Positions 22,132 through 33,220 of a stretch of DNA of 64,000 bases are shown here, piece by piece. Under the pieces are notes generated by a model. The model ran no database searches. It saw only the letters and a list, made by a program, of their open reading frames with translations, and had not been told where the DNA came from. The DNA comes from Chloranthus sessilifolius (lineage: Eukaryota > Streptophyta > Magnoliopsida > Chloranthales > Chloranthaceae), in NCBI GenBank assembly GCA_021018995.1, contig CM037588.1:79705765-79769764 (forward strand), in the 5' to 3' direction. The stretch's first letter is position 1. Every line of letters begins with the position of its first letter. The translations under genes and the position numbers were made by a program.

Positions 22132-22889
22132 CTTACACATGCTCCTATGGACTATTTGTATACCACTTGTACTAAAAATCTATGATGAAGCTAAGACTTT
22201 ATTGTGCTTCATCACTTACGGTCGTTTCATGACCCAAAAATTTCAGAGGCTAGTCTGCAGCCACCCAGCTAGGATTAGAGAAGTTGGACATGGAAGGATC
22301 CATCTACGACAACCGAGCTGATTGTTTAAAGCTCCTTTTGCCTACAGAGCTACAGCACATACACTTGGAATTTTTGAAAGTATCTTTCCTCTAGTTTATT
22401 CTTTTCTTACGAGTCCATTACTTTAGAAAAGTTATTGTAATTTTGTAATTGGGCTTGTATAGATATCATAACTCTTAAGGTCTTCTTTGATGAAAAAGGT
22501 TTCCAAAGTTATCTTAATTATATTCGTTACCCATTAGAAATCTATTACGATCAAGTCGTATATCCGTGCATGCCCGATCAGGTTAACGAAATTGGAAAGT
22601 TAAACCGATAGTGTTTAACTAAAGTTTTCGCACCTACTTCGATAAAAGGAAATAACTCGTTTTCGCACTTAATCATTTCTTGAAATATTTAAAAAAATAA
22701 AAATAAATAATAAATAAATAAATAATATTTAAATTAAGAGGCATATTACTTGAAAAGGGAAATGACTTCAGAGTTTGAAATGCCCAAACCTGCATCAGAA
22801 TATGAAAGTATGTATAAGAGCATAAACATGGCGCAAGCCCGCACAGCCGCACGGCTCCACCAACAAACTAGAAGGCGTGGGGCGTGACA
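22132..22889 (+). repeat. CHR-1 5' LTR, terminal part
   Basis: Ends AGAAGGCGTGGGGCGTGACA, a typical Tekay/Del LTR 3' end, and lies directly upstream of an initiator-Met PBS. Removing Athila-B joins it to 10827. No coding sequence is seen. Confidence 0.75.
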
Positions 22890-22901
22890 CACATTTTGAG
22901 T

Positions 22902-22913
22902 TGGTATCAAAGC
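22902..22913 (+). other. Primer-binding site (initiator tRNA-Met), CHR-1
   Basis: TGGTATCAAAGC differs from the canonical TGGTATCAGAGC by one G-to-A change. It lies 12 bases after the LTR end and marks the start of the CHR-1 internal domain. Confidence 0.92.
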
Positions 22914-23042
22914 ATAAAGATTATAAAAACTTCTTACTTGATTTCAGAAATCGTTTTCCGAAGATTTAAGATTTCTAAAGTTTTTACCGATTTACTTGAG
23001 TTGAATAGTGTTTAATTAATTTTGAAGAAATGAACATGGCAC
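22914..23042 (+). other. CHR-1 leader, left part
   Basis: Non-coding leader between PBS and gag, interrupted by Tat-B at 23048 and resumed at 45129. Confidence 0.75.
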
Positions 23043-23047
23043 AGTAG
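23043..23047. other. Target-site duplication of Tat-B (left copy)
   Basis: AGTAG here and AGTAG at 45124-45128, directly outside the two LTRs. The perfect match proves the 22-kb unit between them is one inserted element. Confidence 0.95.
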
Positions 23048-25550
23048 TGTAGACACCCCCATTTTGTCTTCTTAGAATATACAATTTGTTCGGTCAACCT
23101 TTGACCTCATAACCCTGATATGGAAACCATGGACTGAAACAATAGTACATGGCTGGACACAGGCTGAAAAAATAGCTCTATGTCTTAGATCCCGACGTGG
23201 GGAGACTATTTACTGAAATAATAGTATATAGTCGGGATGTAGACTGGAACAATAGTCTTGTATTTCAGACTAGAGACCAAACTCGGACAACCCCGAATTA
23301 AGCACCTGAAACCCTGCGCGTAATTCGATTGCACGCCAAACCACAAATGCACAATCAGTCCCCCTTTCAGACCAAACTTCCTTTCTCCGACCATATCGAG
23401 ACTCGATCACGCACCTGAAATCAGATGCGTTATCAGATTACACGCCAGATCACCAGCACGCAATTGGCCTTCGCCCGACCTAGCCTCACAGTCCATGACC
23501 CCTAAGTTTCCTTGATTGACCACTTTTGAAGAGACGCTTAATCTGATTGTGCACATCCTACCAAGCGCTAATTAGCCCTAATGCTATTAGGACTAGGAAA
23601 CTCATTGAGCAAGTCAGCCGGTCGCTCACTGAGTCGGTGACCGACTCAAAGCAATTAAGCGCCAGTAAACTAGCGCGCAACTCAGTTAAACACCTAGAAA
23701 AGAGTGCATAATTGAAGAAAAACCTGTAAAAGATTTTTTTCTTAATTCGCCCAAGGGGGAGGTTGGAAAAAGGCTGGCAATTTTTTAGAGAGAACGGATT
23801 TTTTGAGATTCCGAAATCAGAGAACTCCGAGGACAAATCCATAGAGCACCTTAATCATTGCTTCGAGATTCAACCTTCTAATCTTCGAGATTTCTCTCCG
23901 CAGCCCCGACCCTTAGGTAATGATTTAATTTTTAGTTCCGACCATAATTTCTAGCCTATAGATTTAGGATTCCTATTAGTTTTAATCATAGATTTTAATG
24001 TTCAGTCCGAGACCGTAGCACCCTTTTTAGACCGCAAATATTTTATATCTGGTTTTAATTCTCCGAATTCGAAACCAGTTCTTAATCTGGCGGTCTAATT
24101 CATCGACCTAGGCTCTAATTCTATTCTAAAATCTCAATCTACAGTCCTATCATTAATTCCTAGTTCTAATCCTTTGATTCAAAACCAGTCTTTAATCGTA
24201 CGATCTGATTTTCTGATTTCGGACCCAAATTCAGTCCTAAAAATTAATTTTAATTCCTCAATTTAATATTTCTAAAAATCCTAAATATAATTTCAATTTT
24301 TTATAATTCAAGTTCATAGTTTAATTCATAATTAATATTCCGAAAGCTATTTCGAAAAATCTAAAGATACTATTTTACGGTCTAAAAATTTAATTTATCT
24401 TTAATCTCAGCCATCTGATTTATCTAAGGGAGCTTACGGAGGGTACTCGGGAACGAGGCCAATCCTCCTTAGCGTAGCGGGCCCAAAACCCTTTTTTTAG
24501 AAATTTTAGAATTAATTAATTTCTTTTGTTTCATCCTTTTAGTATAATTAATTAGTAGGTTTATCTTATTTCAGCATATTTAATTAATTAAGTGCCTTAA
24601 ATCTTACTATGACTGATTAATCTCTTTAAATCAGAATTTAATTGATTAATTCCTTGCTTTAATTAGAATTTGGTATGATTGATTTCATTACTTTAATTAG
24701 ATTTTTAATATAATTAATTCATTGCTTCAATTAGAATTTCAATAAAATTAGTTTCCTTATTTCAATTAGATTCAAATAAAAATCACTTTATTTGTTTTAA
24801 TTATAAAAAAATTAATTCATTTGCTTTAAATTAGAGTTTCAATAAAATTAGTCTTCCATTTCAATTAGAATTCTAATAGGACGTTATAATTGCTTTAGTT
24901 AGAATTTTGATACAATTAGTATACTTGATTTAATTAGAATTCCAATACATCTAGCATACTTGCTCTACTTAGAATCCTAGTACAATTAGCATGCTCAAAT
25001 TAATTAAAGTTTCACTAGAACCAACATGCTTGCACTCCTAGTACAATTAGGAGACCTAAGCATAATTAGACTTCTAATGGAATTAGGAGACTGAAATTAA
25101 TTGGACTTTAGTAGTACTAGAATACAAATATTAATTAGACTTCTAATGAAACCAGGAAATTAACATTAATCGGACTCTTAACAGGATTAGAATAAACCTA
25201 TATAACTAATTCCGCAACAGAATGAAGGGAGCCTAAACTAACCAAAACAATAACTACGAAGGGAAATAAAAGGGGAAATTGAACTATCTAAATTAAGAAA
25301 AAGACACTACTGATAACGTTCGCAGGCGGACGATTCAGTATAGAAGTAACCCATTCCCACTCTTAAGTGTGATCATTGACGTGTTGCCGTGTCGATAAAT
25401 ATCTGCAGCTGACGATCGCAATAAACTAGGAACCTTCCTAGAAACTCCTTTATTTTCCAAACGCCACATCGCTAGAGTCCATTCAGACAAAATTGGAAGC
25501 CACTGATTCAACGGGAACCGAGAGGAACACAGAAAAAGCACGCACCAATA
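23048..25550 (+). repeat. Tat-B 5' LTR (2.5 kb)
   Basis: Starts TGTAGACACCCCC. Ends GCACCAATA, where the 3' LTR has GCACCAACA. AT-rich second half with many AATTAGAATT-type words. A TATATAA box candidate is at 25199-25205, conserved at 44765-44771. Confidence 0.92.
23134..23265 (+). repeat. Four spaced CTGAAAxAATAG motifs with a hairpin
   Basis: CTGAAACAATAG, CTGAAAAAATAG, CTGAAATAATAG and CTGGAACAATAG occur at intervals of about 30-50 bp near the LTR start. The third lies inside an inverted repeat GACTAT...ATAGTC (23208-23238). All four are kept in the 3' LTR. Confidence 0.7.
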
Positions 25551-25553
25551 GAC

Positions 25554-25573
25554 TGGCGATCGCGATGGGATGC
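25554..25573 (+). other. Primer-binding site, Tat-B (tRNA-Arg-like)
   Basis: TGGCGATCGCGATGGGATGC lies three bases after the LTR end. The implied tRNA 3' end, ATCCCATCGCGATCGCCA, has the shape of a plant tRNA-Arg end. Ogre/Tat elements are known to use tRNA-Arg; the exact isoacceptor is not determined. Confidence 0.75.
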
Positions 25574-25690
25574 TTTTGCAAACTCTTTTTCTAGATAGTT
25601 AGTGTCCATCCTATATCTCTACTTCCTTCTTTCCATCGTGTCGTTAAGATTCTAATATATATATATATTAGTCTTCGTCAAAGACTCGAG

Positions 25691-27490
25691 ATGTCTGGTA
25701 TACGAAGAGTGAGTTTAGGAGACCCACCATTGTGGGGATATCATGATAACCCCATGTACGGAGCAGAACCACTTCACGGTTCTAGCCCATGACAACCTGA
25801 GATTAATATGGCTGGTGAGCAAGAGAATCCCTTCTCTACCCCACACACCGGGAACAATCATGATGGGAGAGATGGTGGCATCGAACAAAACCTTACTGCC
25901 CAACAAATCATAGAACTCAGTATCCAAAGAATACAAAGAGGAGATGACAAGTCCGAAGAATTGCTTCGAGGGTTGGCTGCCGCATACGAAACCATTAGGT
26001 CATGACAATTTTTAGAAGAACAAGATCCACAAGAGAGGCTACCTCCTACCCCGAGCACGGTGTCAGCCCGCACCATCTCATTAAGATAACCTGCCCACAC
26101 ATTCTTCAACGATGACCCTTTGGACAAGGTTTGCTCACGGGTTCCTACAAGGGATAGCACCATTAAAATCGAAGATCTCCCTAAAATGCTTGATAAGTAC
26201 ATGGCCAAGAGAGAGCATCCTGGTCACTCATTCGAGTTCGACAAATTTTGCCGAGATATCGAGTTTAATTTACCAACAGGATTTAAGCCACCAAAGTTTA
26301 CCAGATATAATGGCACCAAAAATCCGAATCATCACTTAGCCCTCTTTTATAATGATTGCCGACTCATACATGGTAATCAAGGACTTCTCATCGACTATTT
26401 CCAATAATCATTAGAAGGAGAAGCTTTAGATTGGTTTGCAGGACTCTCTCTTTATAAGATCAAAACCTTCGATGAATTAGTCGATCAATTCCTAGACCAG
26501 TATAAGCATTTGATCCAAGAGATAGTTAGTCTTAGCGACCTAATTGCAGCCAAGCAAGGACCTGATGAAGAATTCACCGACTTCGTGGTTAGATGGAGAA
26601 AACTCGCTGTCAAGACCGGCACTTCAATGAAAGAGAAGGACACGGTTATTATTATTATTGATAATACTAGGGAACCGTTAAAGAGCGCACTTGTCATAAG
26701 TGATTGCCCCAACTTCACTGCACTCCATTCTCGGGCATCCTGACTAGCGCGACACATTAAAGGCGGAGATCTTGTATTATCCATAGTCACGTCAAAAGTA
26801 GGCTCTTACAACGAATCGAAATCGAAAAATAATAAGAAAGCCTTAGGAACTGAGCAAGTTAACACCGTTGTCAACCAAGGACAAAACTCTGGCAAAGAAA
26901 ACTTCCAACCATAAAATTTTAGACAGAATCAAAACCAACAATGGTATACCAACCAAAATCAAGGTGCTAGTCAGCAGAGATATGCGAACCAAAACCAAGG
27001 TCATAATCAAAATCAAGGCCAATACCAAAATAGGAACCAGTACCCTAACACCTATAAGAATCAGAACACGAAACGAAGTCAACAAGTCCACGCGCCGAAT
27101 TATAATAACGTACCCCCACTGCAAAACTTTAACCCAGCCAGAGGCCCTTATCAACCAAGGCGGGAACACTATCCCCCTTTATCGGATATAATCTCCAAAT
27201 CTTTCGTCTCCTTAACACTCAAAATCTCCTCCGATTCCCGCAAGAAAAACCTCGCCTATGGCCTACAAATCTAGACTAGAGTAAATATTGTGCCTTCAAT
27301 CGATACGTGGGGCACAACCTAGAAGATTGTTGGGCCTCAGGGACGTAATCTATGACATGAATGACCAAAATCAAATTGATTGGAAAGCACTTAGGAATCG
27401 CAACCCTAATAATAACCAACCCCAACAAAATTTAAGGATCATAAATAACCCCATGCCCAACCACAACCAAGCAACGTCGACCCAGGTCTG
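25691..27490 (+). pseudogene. gag: Tat-B gag (degenerate)
   Basis: Capsid/nucleocapsid polyprotein. Starts MSGIRRVSLGDPP at 25691; the first in-frame stop (25790) looks like a CGA-to-TGA change. Conserved Tat gag core at 26230-26740: GFKPPKFTRYNGTKNPNHHL, then EALDWFAGL and EFTDFVVRWRKLAVK. Residues coded at about 26905-27075 form an Asn/Gln-rich stretch with NQNQG repeats. A zinc-knuckle-like motif CAFNRYVGHNLEDC is at 27289-27330; here the second ligand of the Tat C-x2-H-x5-H-x4-C form is Asn. At least eight stops or frameshifts. Downstream is the protease region. Confidence 0.9.
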
Positions 27491-28309
27491 ATCTCCCCGG
27501 TCAACCTTCCTTCCAGCCCTCTACTTTAATCACTCACATCCAACCCTCTGCCACTTTCACCGTACTAGCAAGAGCTTTCTCACCCCCACATCCTTGGGGC
27601 CCTGATCACTCACATAGCCCCTCTGAGCCCGCCTCCATATCCAAAATTCACTCAGATACGACTTCATTCCTTTAGGGCCAAGAGACCATTCCTCCATCGT
27701 CACCCACCAAAACCTTCAACCCCTCCAAACCTTGAACCAACGCTATTACCACTTCCTTTGTCCGATTCAGAACCTGATTATAGCGATCATGTTCTCTAAA
27801 TAGCAGCCCAAACTGCTGCATGGGTAGAAAGTGTCACCCGTAAGACTCTGAGCCGAGAGAGTGAAACAAAGACTGAGTGTTTACTGAATGCAGGAGAAAG
27901 TTAGCGAGAAGAACACCCCGACTCGTGCGAGACACTGGTCTCTGCTTTCATAGAAGAGGAGGATTACACACAATATCTCCCACCTTGCAATGGTGTCGTG
28001 CAGGCACACACTCCGATCTCCAATTTCACTCGCTTCACAAACACATCAACGCCGAGTCATGTTGGGTTTGGCCAACAACCGATGTGCCTGATTCTTCTCA
28101 AGTCAAGAACCAATTACCCACCTCCTCCTTTCCCTTGAAGTAAGGATTTCATGAGCGCACAACCACCAGAAGGGAATGTGAGAGAGAGAGAGGTTAACTT
28201 GCCTCCCCCACCTCACATCATCCCTCCACCAATCCCTACACCTCAACCACTCCAACCACCTGCACCTAAGGCTCACTAGCTAGGCAAAGAAATTGCGCTT
28301 GAGCCAAGA
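27491..28309 (+). pseudogene. Tat-B gag-protease linker (Pro-rich)
   Basis: Broken frame coding a Pro/Ser-rich linker with PPPPHIIPPPIPTPQPLQPP near 28200. No enzymatic motif. It connects gag to the protease region in the same strand. Confidence 0.6.
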
Positions 28310-29200
28310 CAATAATACGACCTTTTGCGGCATCTTCAGAAGATCTCGGCCTAGATATTCATGCTAGAACTCATCAAGAAATCACCTGACCATCACCGGC
28401 TATTGATAAGGACACTTGAAGACACACAAGAAGATAAGGATATGACCCTAGATGAGCTTCATCAAATTGCCTCGATCATGGCGCAACCTCTAGCGCTTAT
28501 ATTCACAGATGCAGACATACCTAAAGAGTCACTCCGCGAAAGTGCAACTCCCATATATCGCACAGTCATAATTAGAGGATTCTTTGTACCCCATGCGTTA
28601 GTTGATATGGGAGCGGGACTCAATATTTGCCCTCTCACAACGTTAAAGATGCTCGAATACACAAAGCAAAATGTAAGGCCCTCCGCACTATCACTCATAG
28701 CCTATGCTGGCTCACGTAATTTCATGAAAGGAACTATTAAACTCCTAGTTCACCTCAGACCTGTGATGAAAGAAGTTACTTTCCATGTTTTCGATTCTGC
28801 TAGTATGTAGAATCTTATCTTAAGAAGGAAATGGCTAGAGTCGATGAAGGCTATCGCATCCACATATCATCAATGCGTCAAGTTCCCATACGAGGACTCT
28901 ATTGTCTGTATTTATGCTGATGCACCCCTTCAGGAGATGGATACTAATTATGCGGCAAGCATCCTGATAGCCCATGATTTCGTATTAAGCACAGGCCACA
29001 TTCAAAAGACACAAATCCCTGATGAGAAAACCATTACAGAAATCTGTGCCCCTGCCCGTCCTACTTCTCTCCCATCGCATTTAGTGAGGGGAGAGGATGG
29101 TCCAAACCTCACCAAACTTTATGACATCAATCCCACCGTGACGAAAGGGTGGGATCTTATGTACCAACTTGGATATGTCCCCCCACACCGGACTCGGTAA
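28310..29200 (+). pseudogene. Tat-B aspartic protease region
   Basis: Begins with YDLLRHLQKIS and the spacer LELIKKSPDHHRLLIRTLED, both typical of Tat polyproteins just before protease. The protease motif is VPHALVDMGAGLNICPL; the active-site Asp codon is at 28604. The D-S/N-G triad has Met in the middle (DMG), which may disable it. Then come LRRKWLES and a YHQCVKFPYEDSIVCIYAD segment, the usual C-terminal signature. Stops separate the two open stretches (28361-28810 and 28844-29200). Confidence 0.85.
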
Positions 29201-30605
29201 GAATAAGCAAGGTCCCGTAGGACCTGTTGTCCCAACGAAAATATGCAAGCACATAGGGTTAGGTTATTAATCGGATGGCCCACAAGCTGACTTGTTCCCT
29301 ACCTCACCAAAATGGTCTCTATATGACCACTTTGTCTATGGGACCACTGAGAAAGCAAATGTACTAAGGCAGAAGGAAGTGTCCTTCACCAAATCTTAGG
29401 AAACAGAAATTGAACGAATGGCCAAAGCATTCAATGATTTTACAAGTCTCAATGACGACGTGCATGAATTGCTCGAAGGAGTCAAACCCTTGTTTGATCT
29501 TAAAGAGTCTATAGAGGAGAGGGAGAGAGATCCTCCAGAAACCAAGCCATAATCAGAAGATTAGGAATTCACTGACAATGAAGATTTTCATATAGCAGCC
29601 TTGCAAGATGACGAAGAGCACCTGCGCTCAACTTGGGAAGAGGATGACACCCTGCGAGAGAATCTTAACCTGTATAGCATCTGCCTCAGCGTTGGCCTTG
29701 AGGGAGGGGAATGCCCTTGGGATTCCCCTTGTATCGCTTACCCACACCAACTCTACTGTATGGCATGCACCAGCATATTAGAACGCTTCGCTAGTTAGAT
29801 CCGACACTCTATGAAAGGAGAATCGAATCATTCCAACCTTGTGACTACGGACACAAGTAATGACCTACCAGCTCAGCTACCGACAGAAGAAATAGAAAAT
29901 CCCAACAGTCATCTGGTTGACCTAGGGGGAAACACTCAACACGCCCTTATAGAGTTTGAAGAGGAACTTGAACCAAACATTTCTGCATTCCCAGATTGCC
30001 CACAACTCCAAATATTTTGGAAATCTCTAGAGGAAGAATGGCAACCTCCCCCGAGTGACGACGAGGACTACTAGATAAACCTCTCAGCCCTCGAGTTAAT
30101 AGAGCGAGCCAATTTAGGACTTCAAGCACTATCAGACCAAGAAGATGAATTCAATACTGTCTTCGACTCTAACCTAGAAGGATGGGAATGTCCTTGGGAA
30201 TCCCCCTACATTCTTCACCATTATCAACCTCGCTGCCGAACATGCGTGCTCATCCTAATGTATTATGAAGATCAAGGAAAAGAACTCACTACCTCTGAGG
30301 ATCCTTTGGGAGATCTCCCTCGGTGGGAAGAACAACATTGTTACAACCAAGAGGACTATAGTTCAACTGACTATGATCTTCAGGGCTTCTTCGAAGAAGA
30401 GGCGATCAATGTGGTAGAAGAAATCAAGGCGCTAGTGCCGTTATCACCAGCGTCGCTCATTCAAAAGATCTCATTAATTGAGGACTCCAAAAAAAAATAT
30501 GCCAAATTCACAATAAGTCCACATTTCTCGAAGAATCGCCTGAACGACTCCAATAGCTGTCTCGCTCCCTCAACTAGGGGAAGCAATTCTCCCGGTGCCC
30601 CTTGA
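29201..30605 (+). pseudogene. Tat-B acidic linker between protease and RT
   Basis: Long Asp/Glu-rich region in broken frames. It carries an apparent internal duplication: ECPWDSPCIAYPHQLYCMAC (near 29710-29770) and ECPWESPYILHHYQPRCRTC (near 30188-30248), each ending in a C-x2-C pair. The function is unknown. Ogre elements have an intron between protease and RT, so part of this could be intronic or spliced. Confidence 0.6.
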
Positions 30606-30735
30606 GGCGACCGACCTTGTACCATATTTATTGTCAAAAATTAAAAAAATAGAAAAAATAGAAAACCTTAAAAATTCAAAAATATAAAATCTAAAAAAAT
30701 AAAAAAACCCTAGCAAAGAAAGGGAACCCTTTGTC
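30606..30735 (+). other. A-rich interruption between linker and RT
   Basis: Runs of A with ATAGAAAAAATAG-type words and stops in all frames, ending AAACCCTAG before coding-like sequence resumes. It sits where Ogre elements have an intron; an intron end here is possible but no clear donor is seen. Confidence 0.4.
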
Positions 30736-32470
30736 TTGAACCAGATTTGTGGACAACAAGGAGACTTTTCTCTTAAGGTTTCCATCCCATTCCCCGCACA
30801 AGGACGTAAAGCATCCCGGCTAAACAACAAGCCAGTGATCATACCGGACAAGATACTTTGTGACTTTGAGAGAAGAATCAGTAGTCTTGATCTTCACCTC
30901 ACTAAAGATCTCCCTATCATAGATTTTGTGGATGAAGGGTTACCTTTCCCAAACTCAGATCCCCAGTGTAGCAATTTCGTAGTATATGAACTTACCGAGG
31001 ACGAAGAAAGAGCACCAGTTGCTGAGGAGGCACTAGACTTCCAACCAGTTATCAAGCGTTTTGATGAGTAAACCTAAGCTACCGCAGAACCCACAGAAGA
31101 ACTTAACTTTGGCATTGAAGAGAAACCCAAAAAGCTATTGATTAGCGCAACGCTCAACTCTAAGGAACGCCGACAAATTGCACAAGTCCTGCAAGAACAC
31201 CTCGATTTCTTTGCATGGTCCTAAGAGGACATGCCCGATTTAGACCTAAGTTTAGTAGAACATTGCCTTGCCTTAGAACCCGACGCAAAGCCTGTTAAGT
31301 AGAAACTCTGCAGGATGCACCCCCAAACCGCCCTTCAAGTTAAAGAGGAAGTCGACAAGTTACACAAAGCTAAATTTATCCGAGTCATTCTTTACCCTAA
31401 GTGGGTCATCAATATAGTACCTGTCACCAAGAAAGATGGTAGAGTATGGGTTTGCATCAACTTTCAAAACCTCAACCAGGCATGCCCAAAAGATGACTTT
31501 CCACTTCCACACATTGACACTCTAGTCGACAACACCGTTGGACATGAGATGCTATCCTTTATGGATGGTTTCTTTGGATATAATCAGATCAAATTAGCAG
31601 AGTCTGACTAAGAGAAGACTTCCTTCACCACACCATGGGGAACTTACTATTACGTCGTTATGTCTTTTGGGGTCAAGAACGCAGGAGCTACGTACCAATG
31701 CATCATGATGGCTATCTTTCATGACATGATGCATAAGTGCGTAGAAGTCTACGTCGATGGCATATTAGTGAAGTCCCAAACGCGAGTAGGACATGTTGAA
31801 GTGCTCTGACTAGTTTTACAGAGAGCTAAGAAATATTAGCTTAAAATGAACCCAAAGAAATGTGTCTTCGGGATCACTTTTGGAAAATTACTCGGATTCA
31901 TAGTTAGCAAGCGAGGGATCGAAGTTGACCCTACAAAAGTCAGAGCCATTCTCGAGATGCTGCCTCCCAGTAATATCAAAGAGTTACGAGGCCTGATAGG
32001 AAGATTGCAATTTATCAGAAGATTTATCTCCCAGCATTCGGATAGGTGCGATCCTTTCTATAGGCTACTTAAAAGAGGAGCTAAGTACAAATGGGATGAC
32101 CATTGTCAGCAAGCCTTTGACAACATCAAGAAGTACCTCCTTAACCCGCCGATACTATCGTCACTTGTATCCGAAAGACCCCTAATTCTATACCTCTCAG
32201 TGAATGACAAAGTAATGGGAGTAATCCTCGGACAATATGAAGAAGACGGCAAGAGAGAGAAGGCTATCTACTACCTCAGTAGGACGATGGTCGAATACGA
32301 ATGAAAATATACTTCAATAGAGAAGACTTGCCTCACATTAGTCTGGGCCTCCACCAAATTACGACACTACTTCAGAGTACATAAAATACAAGTACTAGCC
32401 CGAATGGACCCTCTAAAGTATGTATTCGAAAAGCCCACAATATTAGGAAAGATCGCTCCCTAACATATGC
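30736..32470 (+). pseudogene. Tat-B reverse transcriptase and RNase H
   Basis: RT spans about 31110-32060. Recognisable blocks are EEVDKLHKAKFIR, NIVPVTKKDGRVWVCINFQN, DDFPLPHIDTLVD, FMDGFFGYNQIK and VKNAGATYQ. The catalytic YVDD motif reads YVDG (31750-31761), losing the second Asp. Then follow FGKLLGFIVSKRGIEVDP and a conserved thumb. RNase H (about 32160-32470) has YLSVNDKVMGVILGQ, AIYYLSRTMVEYE, LRHYF and MDPLKYVFEKP. Stops at 31201, 31610, 31808 and 32302 among others. Sequence form is Tat, not chromovirus. Confidence 0.9.
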
Positions 32471-33220
32471 TATTGCAAGAATTCGATATCACTTATGTCA
32501 CACAGAAGTCGATCATAGGACAGGCAATTGCCGATTACCTCACAGACCTCCCACTCCCTAGTGATGAGCCCATACATGCAGATTTCCCCGATGAGGACCT
32601 ATTCACGATTCATAACGAAGAGCCCGACAAGACCTCATGGACCCTTTATTTCAATAGCGCTCTAAATCACAAAGGAAAAGGCATCAGGATAGTCCTCCTA
32701 AGCCCAGAAAGAGCTGTCATACCTAAAGTTTTTCAATTAGATTTTTCTATCACTAATAATGTCGCAAAATATGAAGCCTCTATAGTTAGATTATGAGCGG
32801 CTCTTCAATTAGGTGTTAAACAGTTAAAAACTATCAGTGATTCTAAACTAGTAATTTCACAAGTCATAAGAGAATGAAAAACTAAGGAAAGGAGACTAAT
32901 GGCATACCTAGAAACCGCTCAATATTTAGTAAAGAAATTTGAATGAATCTCTTTTACGTACATCCCTAGATTAGAAAATGAGCTCACAGATTCCCTAGCC
33001 ACAATAGCCTCAGTCATCCAAATACCCATTGGACAAAATACCAAAACCTTCTTCCTTGAAAAGATGCTAGTGCCTACCCACGAGGTAGCATGGACCGTCA
33101 AGAGAGAATCATCAATCCTCCCCATAAGTACAGGACCGAAAGAAGCAATCACATCGAAAAAGCACATCAAGACAGAAACTGAAGTTGCTACGTTAAGATT
33201 TGAAAAATCACCGACCGACT
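32471..33220 (+). pseudogene. Tat-B second (archaeal-like) RNase H
   Basis: After the tether LLQEFDITYVTQKSIIGQAI comes a second RNase H domain, the hallmark of the Tat lineage: SWTLYFNSALNHKGKGIR, then NNVAKYEASIVRL and ISDSKLVISQV, then FTYIPRLENELTDSLAT. Family consensus at the catalytic positions is YFDG, AEYEA and GDS. Here the first Asp is Asn (codon at 32653) and the Glu is Lys (32767), both G-to-A changes; the DS is kept. Several stops. Confidence 0.85.

Noticed and set aside
27877-28143. 88-codon plus-strand frame as a distinct gene
   Set aside because: It overlaps the gag-protease linker of Tat-B in a shifted frame; the linker frame fits better with its neighbours.
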